Shown piece after piece: positions 36,880 to 46,499 of a stretch of 64,000 nt of DNA; position 1 is the stretch's first letter, and each line of letters begins with the position of its first letter. The notes under the pieces were generated by a model. The model was given only the letters and a program-made list of their open reading frames with translations, was not told the origin of the DNA and did no database searches. The position numbers were made by a program, and so were the translations under genes. Origin of the DNA: Peribolospora baueri (Eukaryota > Basidiomycota > Peribolosporomycetes > Peribolosporales > Peribolosporaceae); assembly GCA_029717555.1 (NCBI GenBank), contig JAMDHS010000076.1:30813-94812 (forward strand). The letters run 5' to 3'.

Positions 36880-37127
36880 GTGCGCATGGGAGAGGGTGGT
36901 GGAGAGGAGGTCCGGGAGGTTACTAGGGAGGTCGGAGAATGGTGGTACGGCAGTGACGGTCGTTCGACGTCGGCAACGTCGTCGTCTACCATCACCAGCG
37001 AGAACGCACGTGCCTACTCGAACGGGGACTACAACCCTAATTCGTCCCGTTCGCCGAGAAAACTCGTCCGACCGATCATCGATCACCTTGACCACAAGGC
37101 CGGAAACGCCCACGAGCCATCGTCAGG

Positions 37128-37688
37128 ATGTCGCCCCTACCGCCCGACGGGCCCGGCGGCCAGCAGTGGCACACTGTGTGAGTGAGGGCCGAGCTCGGCA
37201 GGCACGACATATCTCTGAACTCGCATGGGTTTTGACGCCGACCACCACCCTTGTTCGAAGGACCACAGCACTATCTCTATGCCCTACCCGTCTCCAAAGG
37301 ACGCCCAGGTGGCATTCCGAGTCCTCAACGTGGACAGGGAGCTCAAGCCGACCGAGGTCAAAAGGGATTTGGAAGTGCAAGGCAGCAACCTCATCGCGTG
37401 AGTCTCCGAGCCGGGCCCGAGGTAAGGCGCTGGCGGGCATCAGCGCTCGTTGCCAGTGCCATTGGAGCAAGCTTTTCGTTGACGGTCCTTTCACCGCCCA
37501 CTTTTTTGATTTCTAGCACCTTTCGAACAACAACCATCCGTCATGCTCGCCTCTCTGTCAACGGCTTCCTCGATTCAGCTGCATTGGTTACTCGGACAAT
37601 CGCCGAGTTCGGGCCTCAAGCGACCGTAGCAGTGGGCGCAGGGATCGATGGCCCGAGCGCGGAAGTCGACTTGACCATCTCGTCTTGA
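37128..37688 (+). CDS. PCC1: KEOPS/EKC complex subunit Pcc1
   Basis: Small dimerising subunit of the KEOPS complex, needed for the t6A37 modification of ANN-decoding tRNAs and linked to telomere and transcription functions. Three exons: 37128-37177 (MSPLPPDGPGGQQWHTV), 37269-37397 and 37517-37688. The frame is kept across both introns, with donors GTGAGT at 37178 and 37398. The Pcc1/CTAG fold is visible as 'ISMPYPSPKDAQVAFRVL' (first strand and helix), 'EVQGSNLIATFR' (strands) and 'HARLSVNGFLDSAALV' followed by TRTIAEFG (C-terminal helix). The product is ~116 aa, a little longer than the ~90-aa core because of a Gly-rich tail. The first exon was chosen because it gives a continuous first beta strand (QQWHTVTISMPYP); starting at the internal Met before PYPSP would remove it. 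Confidence 0.88.
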
Positions 37689-38359
37689 GACCGGCAGTTG
37701 AAGAGTGCTTTCCTCGTCCCTCATTATGCACCATCGCGACGCCGGGACACGCGAAGATTTGACCTAAGTCGTCGTCGGCAAATGACGCCCTCTGGGTCGA
37801 GTCGTCGGATATGAACTTATCTGCCCATACCCGGCTTGGCCATGCCCATCTGTCCTTGTCCTCATTGACCTGTTCGTCTCGCTAGAGGCTGGATGGGCAC
37901 ATCGCTAGTCGGCTTTCCGCACTTCATCCTCAGGTCAGGAGGCCGGCTCCTCGGGCGTAAGAGGGGCGTGGGTGCAGGCGCTGACGGGTTGTTTGGCCCG
38001 GGAGCCGGACACGAACGGAAGCAGCGCTTATCTTCCTCGGCACTCGCTTCGAGCGAATATTTCGTCTACGGAAATGTGATTGAGGTGCTTCTGCCGCCGA
38101 GCTCCAGCCGATCGTCCATTAAACAGCATATGAAGGAAACGTTTTGACTCCCGGATACTTCTCATGGGGTCCAAGGACGTCGTCATCTTGGAGATGAAAT
38201 CCAAAAGTCGAACACGGGAAGGGCAGAGAGGGGTACCAACTAAGGATCGCATCCCATTCCCTAGCAAATCGCACGGGAAAATACAAAGACGCAGGGATTC
38301 GTAGGATGGCTTGGAGTGGGAGGCGAGCGAGCCAGCGAACCGCCAGTCGACAAAGCGGA
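37689..38359. other. Convergent intergenic region
   Basis: 671 bp between the PCC1 (+) and LSM8 (-) stops. Open frames here are shadows without motifs. No gene is seen. Confidence 0.5.
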
Positions 38360-39042
38360 TCAGAAATGTCGGATCTCGCCTATGGGTTCCGCTCGTATTG
38401 AGTCGAGGTCGATCTCTTCCTCTTTTTGCGGGTCGAAGTCGCCCACGAGGGTTCTGTTGCGACGTGGAGAGAAAGGAGAAGGAGGCGAACGAAGGCCAAA
38501 AGGAAAAAGGGAAGAACGTCATCCAGAGAGGAGGACGCATTAAGGCGGGTTTAGGCACCGAGGAAAAACCACTCCCCAACATATCATAGCGCCTAGGACA
38601 AAGGAACACGATAGGCAGATGTAATACCCACATATTGTCCCCGCGAACGATATAGAGCCCGAGGTCCTCCTCCTTGACGCCTTCGTCGAGGCTGAAGATG
38701 CGTTCGACAGAGTTGGCAAGTACGACTGTGCCCATCGTATCGTAGCCTTTGAGGGTGCCCTAAGGATTTAAGGAGTAGAGAGCGAGGTGGTGAACGAGAA
38801 AAAGAAAGACGGTGCAGCCGAGTTATATAGGCGAGTAAGAGAATGATGCAAAGATAACGAAGGCAAAAGTCACTCACCACGATGATCCGCGCATCCTGCG
38901 TCATCAACAGCACCTTCTCTGAGAGTGGGAGAAGATAAACAAGGAAAGGACGCCTTCAGCACGCTTGTCGTGTCGTCTTTCCTCCGGACCCATGCGGCGC
39001 GAGCACAGGCTCACTTTCAACGTAGCCCTGAAGACTCGACAT
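38360..39042 (-). CDS. LSM8: U6 snRNA-associated Sm-like protein LSm8
   Basis: Subunit that distinguishes the nuclear LSm2-8 ring, which binds the 3' oligoU of U6 snRNA, from the cytoplasmic LSm1-7 ring. Four exons (39042-39015, 38918-38878, 38759-38632, 38453-38360) join perfectly in frame into a 96-residue protein. It begins MSSLQGYVEKKVLLMTQDAR. Sm1 follows with RIIVGTLKGYDTMGTVVLAN, then SVERIFSLDEGVKEEDLGLY, Sm2 with 'IVRGDNITLVGDFD', and the LSm8-specific tail 'IDLDSIRAEPIGEIRHF'. The IRAEP tail and the SVERIFS motif separate it from LSm1. Small exons of this kind are easily missed by gene finders. Confidence 0.96.
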
Positions 39043-40002
39043 TCTAGCTCGCTATGCCGGCCAAACAGCCGCAGAACCAACGAACTACCACGGATCGACG
39101 GCCCTTTTGGACCGGAAGGAAGGGCGAACGGGCGAGCGTGGGCGCGTTCGTACGTTTCGTTCGTCCGTTCGTTCGTAACCTGTCGGTCTGTCTGTCTGTC
39201 GCAGGAACGGCTGAGAGACAGAGTGTAATGGGCGACTTTCACACATAAGGGCACGTAACACGTGGCCGGGGGGAAGAGAGGAAGACGGGAAGAGAGACGA
39301 GGGTGATAAAAGAGGAATCAGCCCCCCTGTACGAGCAGGTGACTTCCGCCAGAGCGCCGCTGCCCACCCGCGCACTCTCTCTATCACGCTCGCGCAGCCT
39401 GGCAAAACTCTGCTCACCTCCCCGTCTATGAGCGGCACCACAGACACGGCCGCGGACAACGTTGCTTGCTAGGTTGCGAGCGACAGCGGACAGGGCGACG
39501 GCAAGGCGGTGATCGTCGGTGATCGATGATGGAACGGAGGCAGGATTCGTGCACGCGTCGAGCTCACGTCGATCATTTTCGTCCTGCTCGCGACTTCATC
39601 CATCCTTTCCGTAAACAGACGAGCGGGTCTTCTTCTTGCGCGGCGATCCATGCAGACGTCCGTTTGGCCACTGTGCTCTTGGTCGCCGGCGGACCTCGAC
39701 CGCCGCGGGCGTTCCTTCTCATCGCTCACGGTTTCTTTTTCAGGTAGCGCAGACGCAGATGATTGATTGACGGGCCGAACTTGGGCGGCACACGCCACAA
39801 GCTTGCTGGAGGCCATCTCTGGATTGCATCGTGACTCTGCTTCCTTCGCCGCAATAGCGTCGCTGACTTCCCTGCTTTTTGCTCTGGGGTTGTCTACATG
39901 TGCTCAGGCCCCATGACGTTCTTCCCCGCCCATTAGAATACGGCTTTTGGGACCGGGGACCTAACCACGCCCTAAATTCTGCCTCACAATCCTCCCAACG
40001 TG
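39043..40002. promoter_or_regulatory. Divergent intergenic region, LSM8 / PRM10-like
   Basis: 960 bp between head-to-head starts, with short GTTC/CGTT and CTGT repeats at about 39145-39200. No gene is recognised, though a 5' non-coding or small coding exon of the PRM10-like gene could lie here. Confidence 0.45.
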
Positions 40003-43000
40003 ATGCTGTCCATGAATGGGCAAGCTACAGACCATTTCGATCCGCCGCCAGCAGCAGGTGATCAGCAAGAGCAACAACGACCGGCGGAGGTCCGACAGAG
40101 TTCTCAGTCGCCTCGGCCGCACGAAGCAGGACGAGTAATTCAAGGATTGGTAAGGAATGGCAGGTCTACTGCGCTTGACGAAGGCCACGGACGTCCAGAT
40201 CGTTCGACGGCGGCCGAGGATGGCTGTGATTCCACCAAGACAGAGCGCAAGGCAGGAGACTTGAGCGAACCTAGTCAATCCCCAGCACCGACCGTGGCGG
40301 CAACACCCTTCAATGCCACTTTCCCTGCCGAAGACCTCGAGTCCGTCGCGGCCGGCCACCTGGACTCGTTTCTCCCCTCATCGTCTCAGGGCCCCTCCAC
40401 CTCCTCTCACTTGTCCTCATCAGGTAGAAGGAAGGCAGGGAAGAAGGAAAGTGTGAAGTCCGGCTTGAACGGCCCGAAGGCCGATTCCGCCTCGTCCCCA
40501 CAAGGTTCTTCGAGCATCACTCAGTCGAGTGGTCCAGAGTTGGGCCGATCGTCAACTCGGTTTTCACTTTCCACGCCTGGGCATGCGACGTACGGCGACA
40601 GTAGGCGTCATGCTGCGCCGTACGTGACGGTGCCCCAGCGAGTCCGTCCTGATCCTGGTCCTCTTCCAGCCCCCCTTTCCCGCCCATTTCATTCCGATCA
40701 GCCTAGAGGCAAAGCCGGTGCTCCTTCTCCCACTATTTCGTCCATCGTACCGAGCCCCCGCAGCAAGTCATTCTTTCCGGAGGATGTGGAAGGACACGAG
40801 AAAGATGAAGGAGGAAGAGGAGAGAGTGAGCAAGAGCGTCTTAACGGACCCCGCGAAGAGCGACCTGGAGAAGCAGGAGCCAGCGAGCCCAAAAGCTCGA
40901 ATGATGGACACGAACAGAAAATGCGCCAAGATGGAGCTGAGAGTGTCTTGGACGGGCAGGCAATTGCAGATCAACATCGTCCGGAGCTCACACTGCCACG
41001 CGGCAGCGTACGATCCCAATCATGTTCACGATCAGGCGACGGCAACGCGAAGGGACGAGAAAGTGGAGAGAGTGGCGGTGGTAGTAGAGATGAGGGTGTT
41101 GACTCTTCTGTATTCTTCGATCAGCCTATACCATCTGCTGGCGCTCCCCTGACTCCAGCTCGGGCCGCCTCGCTTGCTCAAACGCTTGGCGAACGTGCCA
41201 CTGAGGACGGAACAGGTCAACATTCCAAGGTTCCCGACCGGACTGTGTCCGTAAAACAGGCGCCAGTTCGTGGCCTCGGCACGTTCGGTAGGGCCCTTCT
41301 CAGCCGAATTGGCGACAAGAATGCTGAGAGCTCGAGACGACCCCGACGTCAATCGCCTCCCAAGCCGCCAATACAAGACAACGCGCCCCGTCAAATAAAT
41401 GATGTAACCCTGTCAACCTCGCATGGTGTGCAGACCGAAGGCAAAGCAGTCGGAGATATCCATCGCCAGCTAGCCGATTTCGAAGCGGCCGCGCTCAAGG
41501 AAGCTGAGAAGTCGGATAGGGCTGAGGCGGAGTCGGAACGACACCAGCAGAAGCATCGAGACCGGCTCTTGATGGCTAAGAGGTTGATGGAAGAGGAACG
41601 GAAGAAAGATGCAAAGCGGGAGGAGGAGGGAGGCAGAAAGGAGGAGAGGTCGAGGGGGCAATTGAGTGATGGAGTGCTCAGCAACATACTGCAGCTACAT
41701 AGGAGCAGGGATTACTCTCCTACTCCTCTCGCAACACCGTCAAGCAGCACGCCTATATCGACACCCGAAGAAACAGAGGCTCCACCGGATCAGAGACCGG
41801 CAGATGCAAGGCCAGACGAGAATGGCAAGGTCAAACATGCCGAGGCTAGCTATTTCCCGCCTCAGCCGGCTGCCAGCTCCACTGCGCCAGTCTCGAAGGC
41901 GCCCATCAGCTCGGGCCAGCCATCGTCCACGGAGGCAAGAATGGATTTGCGTCAACGACGCGGCGGCGAGGTCGACAGCAGCCAACATCCTTCCGGTACG
42001 GCTAGTCTTCCAGCCTCGCCGAAATCTTCCCCTACGAGTTCTCCAAACCGGCCTCCCCTGTTTCGATCGTCTTCCTTTCTCGACATGTCCAAGGCGGGTG
42101 CGTCAGCCTCCAAGCGTGCCGTCAGCTCTGCCACCTCAGCAGTCGCAGGGGCTACGAAGTCGGCGGCCCTAGCCACAGCGAGTAAGGCGGCACAAGGCGC
42201 AGAGGCAGCTGCTGCTGTCGGTGCTGGTCTTATGAAGGGCCCCGGCTCTGACAAACCCAGCTTGAGTTCATTGATGGCTACAACCGGCAACCTCGGCGCT
42301 GTCGCGACGCCGACGGGGGTCACCGTAGGGTAAGGTCGCGCTGTTCACTTTACTGTCCGTGATCTGAGACTCTTCGTCATCCAGATTGAACTTGCTCCTC
42401 CTCGAAACAGCCCGGCCCCGTATCGTCCTGGCTACAAATTGGCTCGCTATTCCTACACTGAGTCGCCGCCGATCGCCTCGTCTCCTCACAAGCTCACTCA
42501 TTCATCCTCCATCGGCCAAGTGGACTCACAGGCTGCGAAACTCCGAAAGTCATCCGGTGCACAAGGCATCGAACGCTCGCGTTCCACCGGCGAGCTTGAG
42601 TCGGGCGCGAGGGAGGAAGACGTGAGCGAGGGTTCGGGGCAGTGTGACGAGGAGAAGTCGGCCGACCGTGCGCCTCCGCGAGAGACGGATGCGTCGTCCA
42701 TGTCGAGCGCTTCCCTTCGCAAGGGCAACATCCTATGGCCGAAGCGCTTTCGGTCAGAACAGGGTACACCAGAAATTGAGGCTGGCGGTGGGGGAAGAGG
42801 CGGTCGCGGTGGCGGGCGAGGAGGAGACGGCTGGAGGAGTGGTTCTTCTACGCCGGGGGGCGATGAGCGTGCGAGAAGGACGCGGAGAGAGTTGTGTGAG
42901 TGTTTTCATGCTCCGTTTTAGCTACTTGCGCTTTGCATTGACGTCTGGCCTCGTGCGTGTCATCTGCAGTCATCACAATGCACATCGCCGAGATGCTACA

Positions 43001-45219
43001 GCGACAAGAGTTCATCATCCGGTTGGCCCGGGCGCTGATGACGTACGGCGCCCCGACGCACCGCATCGAAGCGCAGCTGGCGGCGACAGCGCGAGTGCTC
43101 GAGATCGACGCTCAGTTCGTTTATTTTCCCAACTGCTGTCTCTGCTCGTTCGGAGACTCGGACACGCACACGAGCTCAACGCACTTCATCAAACAGCCCG
43201 CGGGGGGACTTGACCTCTCGAGACTGGAAGACATTCATTCCATCTACCGCAAGGTCATCCACGACGAGATGCACGCTGCCGAAGGCACGCAGGCGCTCAA
43301 GCAGATCTTTTTCCGCAGAGAGACCTACCCGAACTGGTTTTTAGTTCTTCTCAGCGCCGCCATTAGCTGGTTCGTCTGTGCCTTCGCCTTCACCGGCAGC
43401 TTCGTCGAGTGTTGCCTCGCAGCTGCGCTCGGGTACGGCGTAATATACGTTCGTGAGTGCGCTCCCATTCCGGTCTTCCCCGTAAGGTGCTCCTTCGCCC
43501 AGTGCTGACCCGGGCCAGTCGTACATCCTCTCCGGGCCGCTGGGCCGACTTGACTTTTGGCAAGAGTTCACGCTGGCGGCTCGCAATCCTCTGTTCTCCA
43601 ACGTCTTCGAAATATCCGCCGCCTTTGTTGTCTCTTTCGTCGCCAGAGGTGAGTTCTTCCTTGACCTTGATCGAAATCACGGATGCGGCTGGCTATGTTT
43701 GCTTAGCGAAACGTCAACGTCTCGCCCTTTTTTCGTGAAGGACTCGCGGGGACGGGCCTGTTTTGCTTTGAGAGCTTGGTCGCAGGAGGAGTGGCCCTGA
43801 TCCTACCTGGCTACATCATCCGTGAGCCGACAGTGGCCTTCGCTTGGAAGCCGTGCATACGAATGCGACCGAGTTGAACGCGTGCCTCCCGACTTCGCTC
43901 GGCCGCAGTGTGCGGTGCTCTGGAGTTGGCCTCCAAGAGCATCGTCTCTGGATCTGTCAGAATGCTATATGCGATCTTCTTCAGCCTATTCCTCGGCTTT
44001 GGAATCGCGATAGGTGACTCGGGTGTTCCTCCGTGTCGGTCTCGTAGACTTGGAGAGGCCGGGCTGAAACCGACGCTGCTCTCCGTCGTTCACTCTTGGC
44101 TGCAGGATCCGATTTGATGGGCGCCATCTTTCCAGCCTCTTATCGAACCCCGGCAGAGCATCAAGCCGCGCTGTCAGGGCCTTCAGATACCATCACCATC
44201 TCAGGCACCTTCCAGCCCGCCAACGCGTCCGCGCCCAACCCGTTCGGCCCGAGCGCCAACGGGACGTTCACGTTTTCGAACAGCACCAATCCGGACCTGG
44301 AGCAGGGTCAAATCACATGCAGTCGAGATCCGCACTGGCCATGGTACCGGCAGAACATCAGCCCGTGGTTCAGGCTGCTCATCATCCCGCTGTTCACGCT
44401 CTCTCTGAGTCTGTTCAACAAACAACACTGGAAGTCTCGCCATGTGAGTCGAGTGAAGCCGCCTGAAAGTCGATCGACAAAGGTAGCGCGTTCCCCGCTC
44501 ACCCGACTTTGTCGCGCCCACCCGGCTGCCATTTCACGCTCTCCAGCTGCCGTGGTCCGTGCTCATCGCTTGCGCGGGGTATGGAGCGAACTACGGCGTG
44601 TCCACTGCGATTCCCAATCGGATAGACATCACAGGGGCCAGCGCGTCTTTCGTGGTGGGCTTCCTGGGCAACCTCTACTCCCGTTTCGGACGGGTGAGCG
44701 AGCATCGCCGATGCGTTAGGCGGCGAAGCGACAAGAGACGACCAGTGACGACACTGGAGATCAAAACGGCTAACGTCGGGGGGGCGGCGACGTGCATTTT
44801 TGTTCTTCCCGTTCGCGTCTGGCACCGCATCGTGCCGCGCCGCGCAGGGCTCGGCTTTCCCGGCCATGGTCGTGGGCGTGCTGGCCATGGTGCCGAGCGG
44901 GATCAGCGCCGCGGGTGGCCTGTCCATGACGCATTCGAGCAACGCCGGCAGCTCGTTCTCGAGCGGTCTTACGATAGGCTTGAGGATGGTGGAGGTAGCT
45001 CTGGGCATCACCGGTCAGTCCAGTCCGTCTCCCCAGTTGGCCTCGCCGCCCGCCCTGCGAGGAAGAGGGCCGGCACCGTCACGGGCCGGGCCACTGGCGT
45101 GCGTTGACATTGCATCCCTGATTTTCATTCACATTGGCGGTGCGGCGACAGTCGGCCTCTTCTTCGCGTCGCTGCTGATCTACCCGATCCCCAAAGCCCG
45201 CGGGGCGCTCTTCTCGTGA
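40003..45219 (+). CDS. PRM10/ThrE-family membrane transporter with long disordered N-terminus
   Basis: Homolog of yeast Prm10 (pheromone-regulated membrane protein), in the ThrE superfamily of threonine/serine exporters. ATG 40003 (MLSMNGQATDHF) opens a single exon of ~775 codons, rich in Ser, Pro, Arg and acidic residues and probably disordered, with an Ala/Lys-rich helix 'KAALATASKAAQGAEAAAAV'-like near 42.15 kb. Further exons add more disordered sequence and a Gly/Arg-rich patch. The transporter begins near 42.98 kb with 'LQRQEFIIRLARALMTYGAP' and 'HRIEAQLAATARVLEID', then 'FPNCCLCSFGDSDTHTSSTH', all typical of the ThrE N-terminal domain. About ten hydrophobic segments follow, including 'VLLSAAISWFVCAFAFTGSF', 'NVFEISAAFVVSFVARG', 'LPWSVLIACAGYGANYG' and 'AMVVGVLAMVPSGISAAGG'. 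It ends 'IPKARGALFS' at 45219. Probably sits in the plasma or vacuolar membrane; substrate not shown in fungi. Confidence 0.87.
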
Positions 45220-46499
45220 GTAGAAAGGAAGCAAAGCGCCGGGCCGTCCTTGTCTTTGTTTTCTCCTGCGAACAGACGAAGCCTCACGACGTGACGTCCT
45301 CGTCCATCTTGCGGCCCCGCGGCGTGCAGGTTCTGAACGGCAGACGGACGGGAAGAAGACATGACGTGCAGCACAGCGCGTGGCCGTGTATACCGTTCCA
45401 TTCATCCATAGTCGAAGGGCGGTCGTTGGCTTGTCCACGCAATGATGTATTATCATGTTATTGTTATTATTAGCATTGCGCCGGCCTGACGACACCCGGG
45501 GAAGTCGAGGCGAGCTGCGGCGAGTTGCTGCGGAAGAAGACGGTAACCCTACCAGGGCGCGTGGTTTGCACGTGGAAAGAAACGGGGGGAAGGCTGGTCG
45601 TTTATCTGCGACGAATCAGCGTCGCCGGATTCTCTATCTCCTTCATCCGACAATCCATCCGGGCCCGTCCGGCTGTTCGACTCGCCGACCGAGTGGTCGT
45701 CTGTCCGTGCTGTGGCGAGCAAGAGGCGTTCCAAACAGTTGTTCGACGGACGGGCGTTCGAAGAGGGAACAGGTCGCCCGGCAGGCGACAGCCGCACACA
45801 CGTCGGATGGCCTGCTGCTATCGAGATCTGGCTGGCATTTCGAGAGCGAAGGAGGAGGAGGAAAGGGAGAGAGGAAGGGGGATGGATGGAGATGGAGAGA
45901 GAGATGGAGACAGATGGTGCAATAAGCGCCGGGTTAATACGACCGAGCAGATTTCCAAATACACATTTTCGATCTGCGGTGTTGATCGTCTTCAGTCCTC
46001 GCCGCTTCTACTTTCTTCCCGACCCTTTCCTTATCTCACCCCTTCTTCCTCGCCGCCGCCCTGTCTCGCCTCGCGCGCGCCCCGGCCTGGGTGGTCGGAT
46101 GCGAGGTCGTTGTCGTGGTCGTGGTGGTGGGCGTGGTCGGTCAGTCAGTCAGTCGGTCGGTCGGTCGGTCGGTCGGTCCGCCTTGCCCTTGCTCATTTCC
46201 ATCTTCATCCATCTCACCTTTTGCCTTCCATTTTTATGCTTTCTCTCTCTTTCTCTTTTGCCCCTTCCCCTCCACCCTCTCCCCTTCTCCTCCCGGACCA
46301 TCTCTCGCTTCGGCCCTCTTCCATCCTTGGAGGACCGCCACCACCCTCCTTGTCTCTTCCCCCTCTCCGCCGGTCTCGTCCAGCCAGTCTCCGAGCCGCC
46401 GAGGCGACGCTCACACCGTCTGGCCCACCCCTCCTTGGTGCTTCTCCGTCGTCACCCGTCTCCCTCTCCATCTAGCGTTTCTTTGGCAGACAGACAACC
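45220..46499. promoter_or_regulatory. Intergenic; ammonium transporter upstream region
   Basis: 1.28 kb. It includes a (GGTC/AGTC)n tract at 46139-46178 and then a long pyrimidine-rich stretch down to the ATG at 46500, the usual look of a strong fungal promoter. WGATAR-type GATA sites would be expected for nitrogen control; a GATAAG-like match is not obvious. Confidence 0.5.
46139..46178. repeat. AGTC/GGTC tetranucleotide repeat
   Basis: About ten tandem tetranucleotides, AGTC units shading into GGTC units, 320 bp upstream of the ammonium transporter ATG. Confidence 0.9.
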
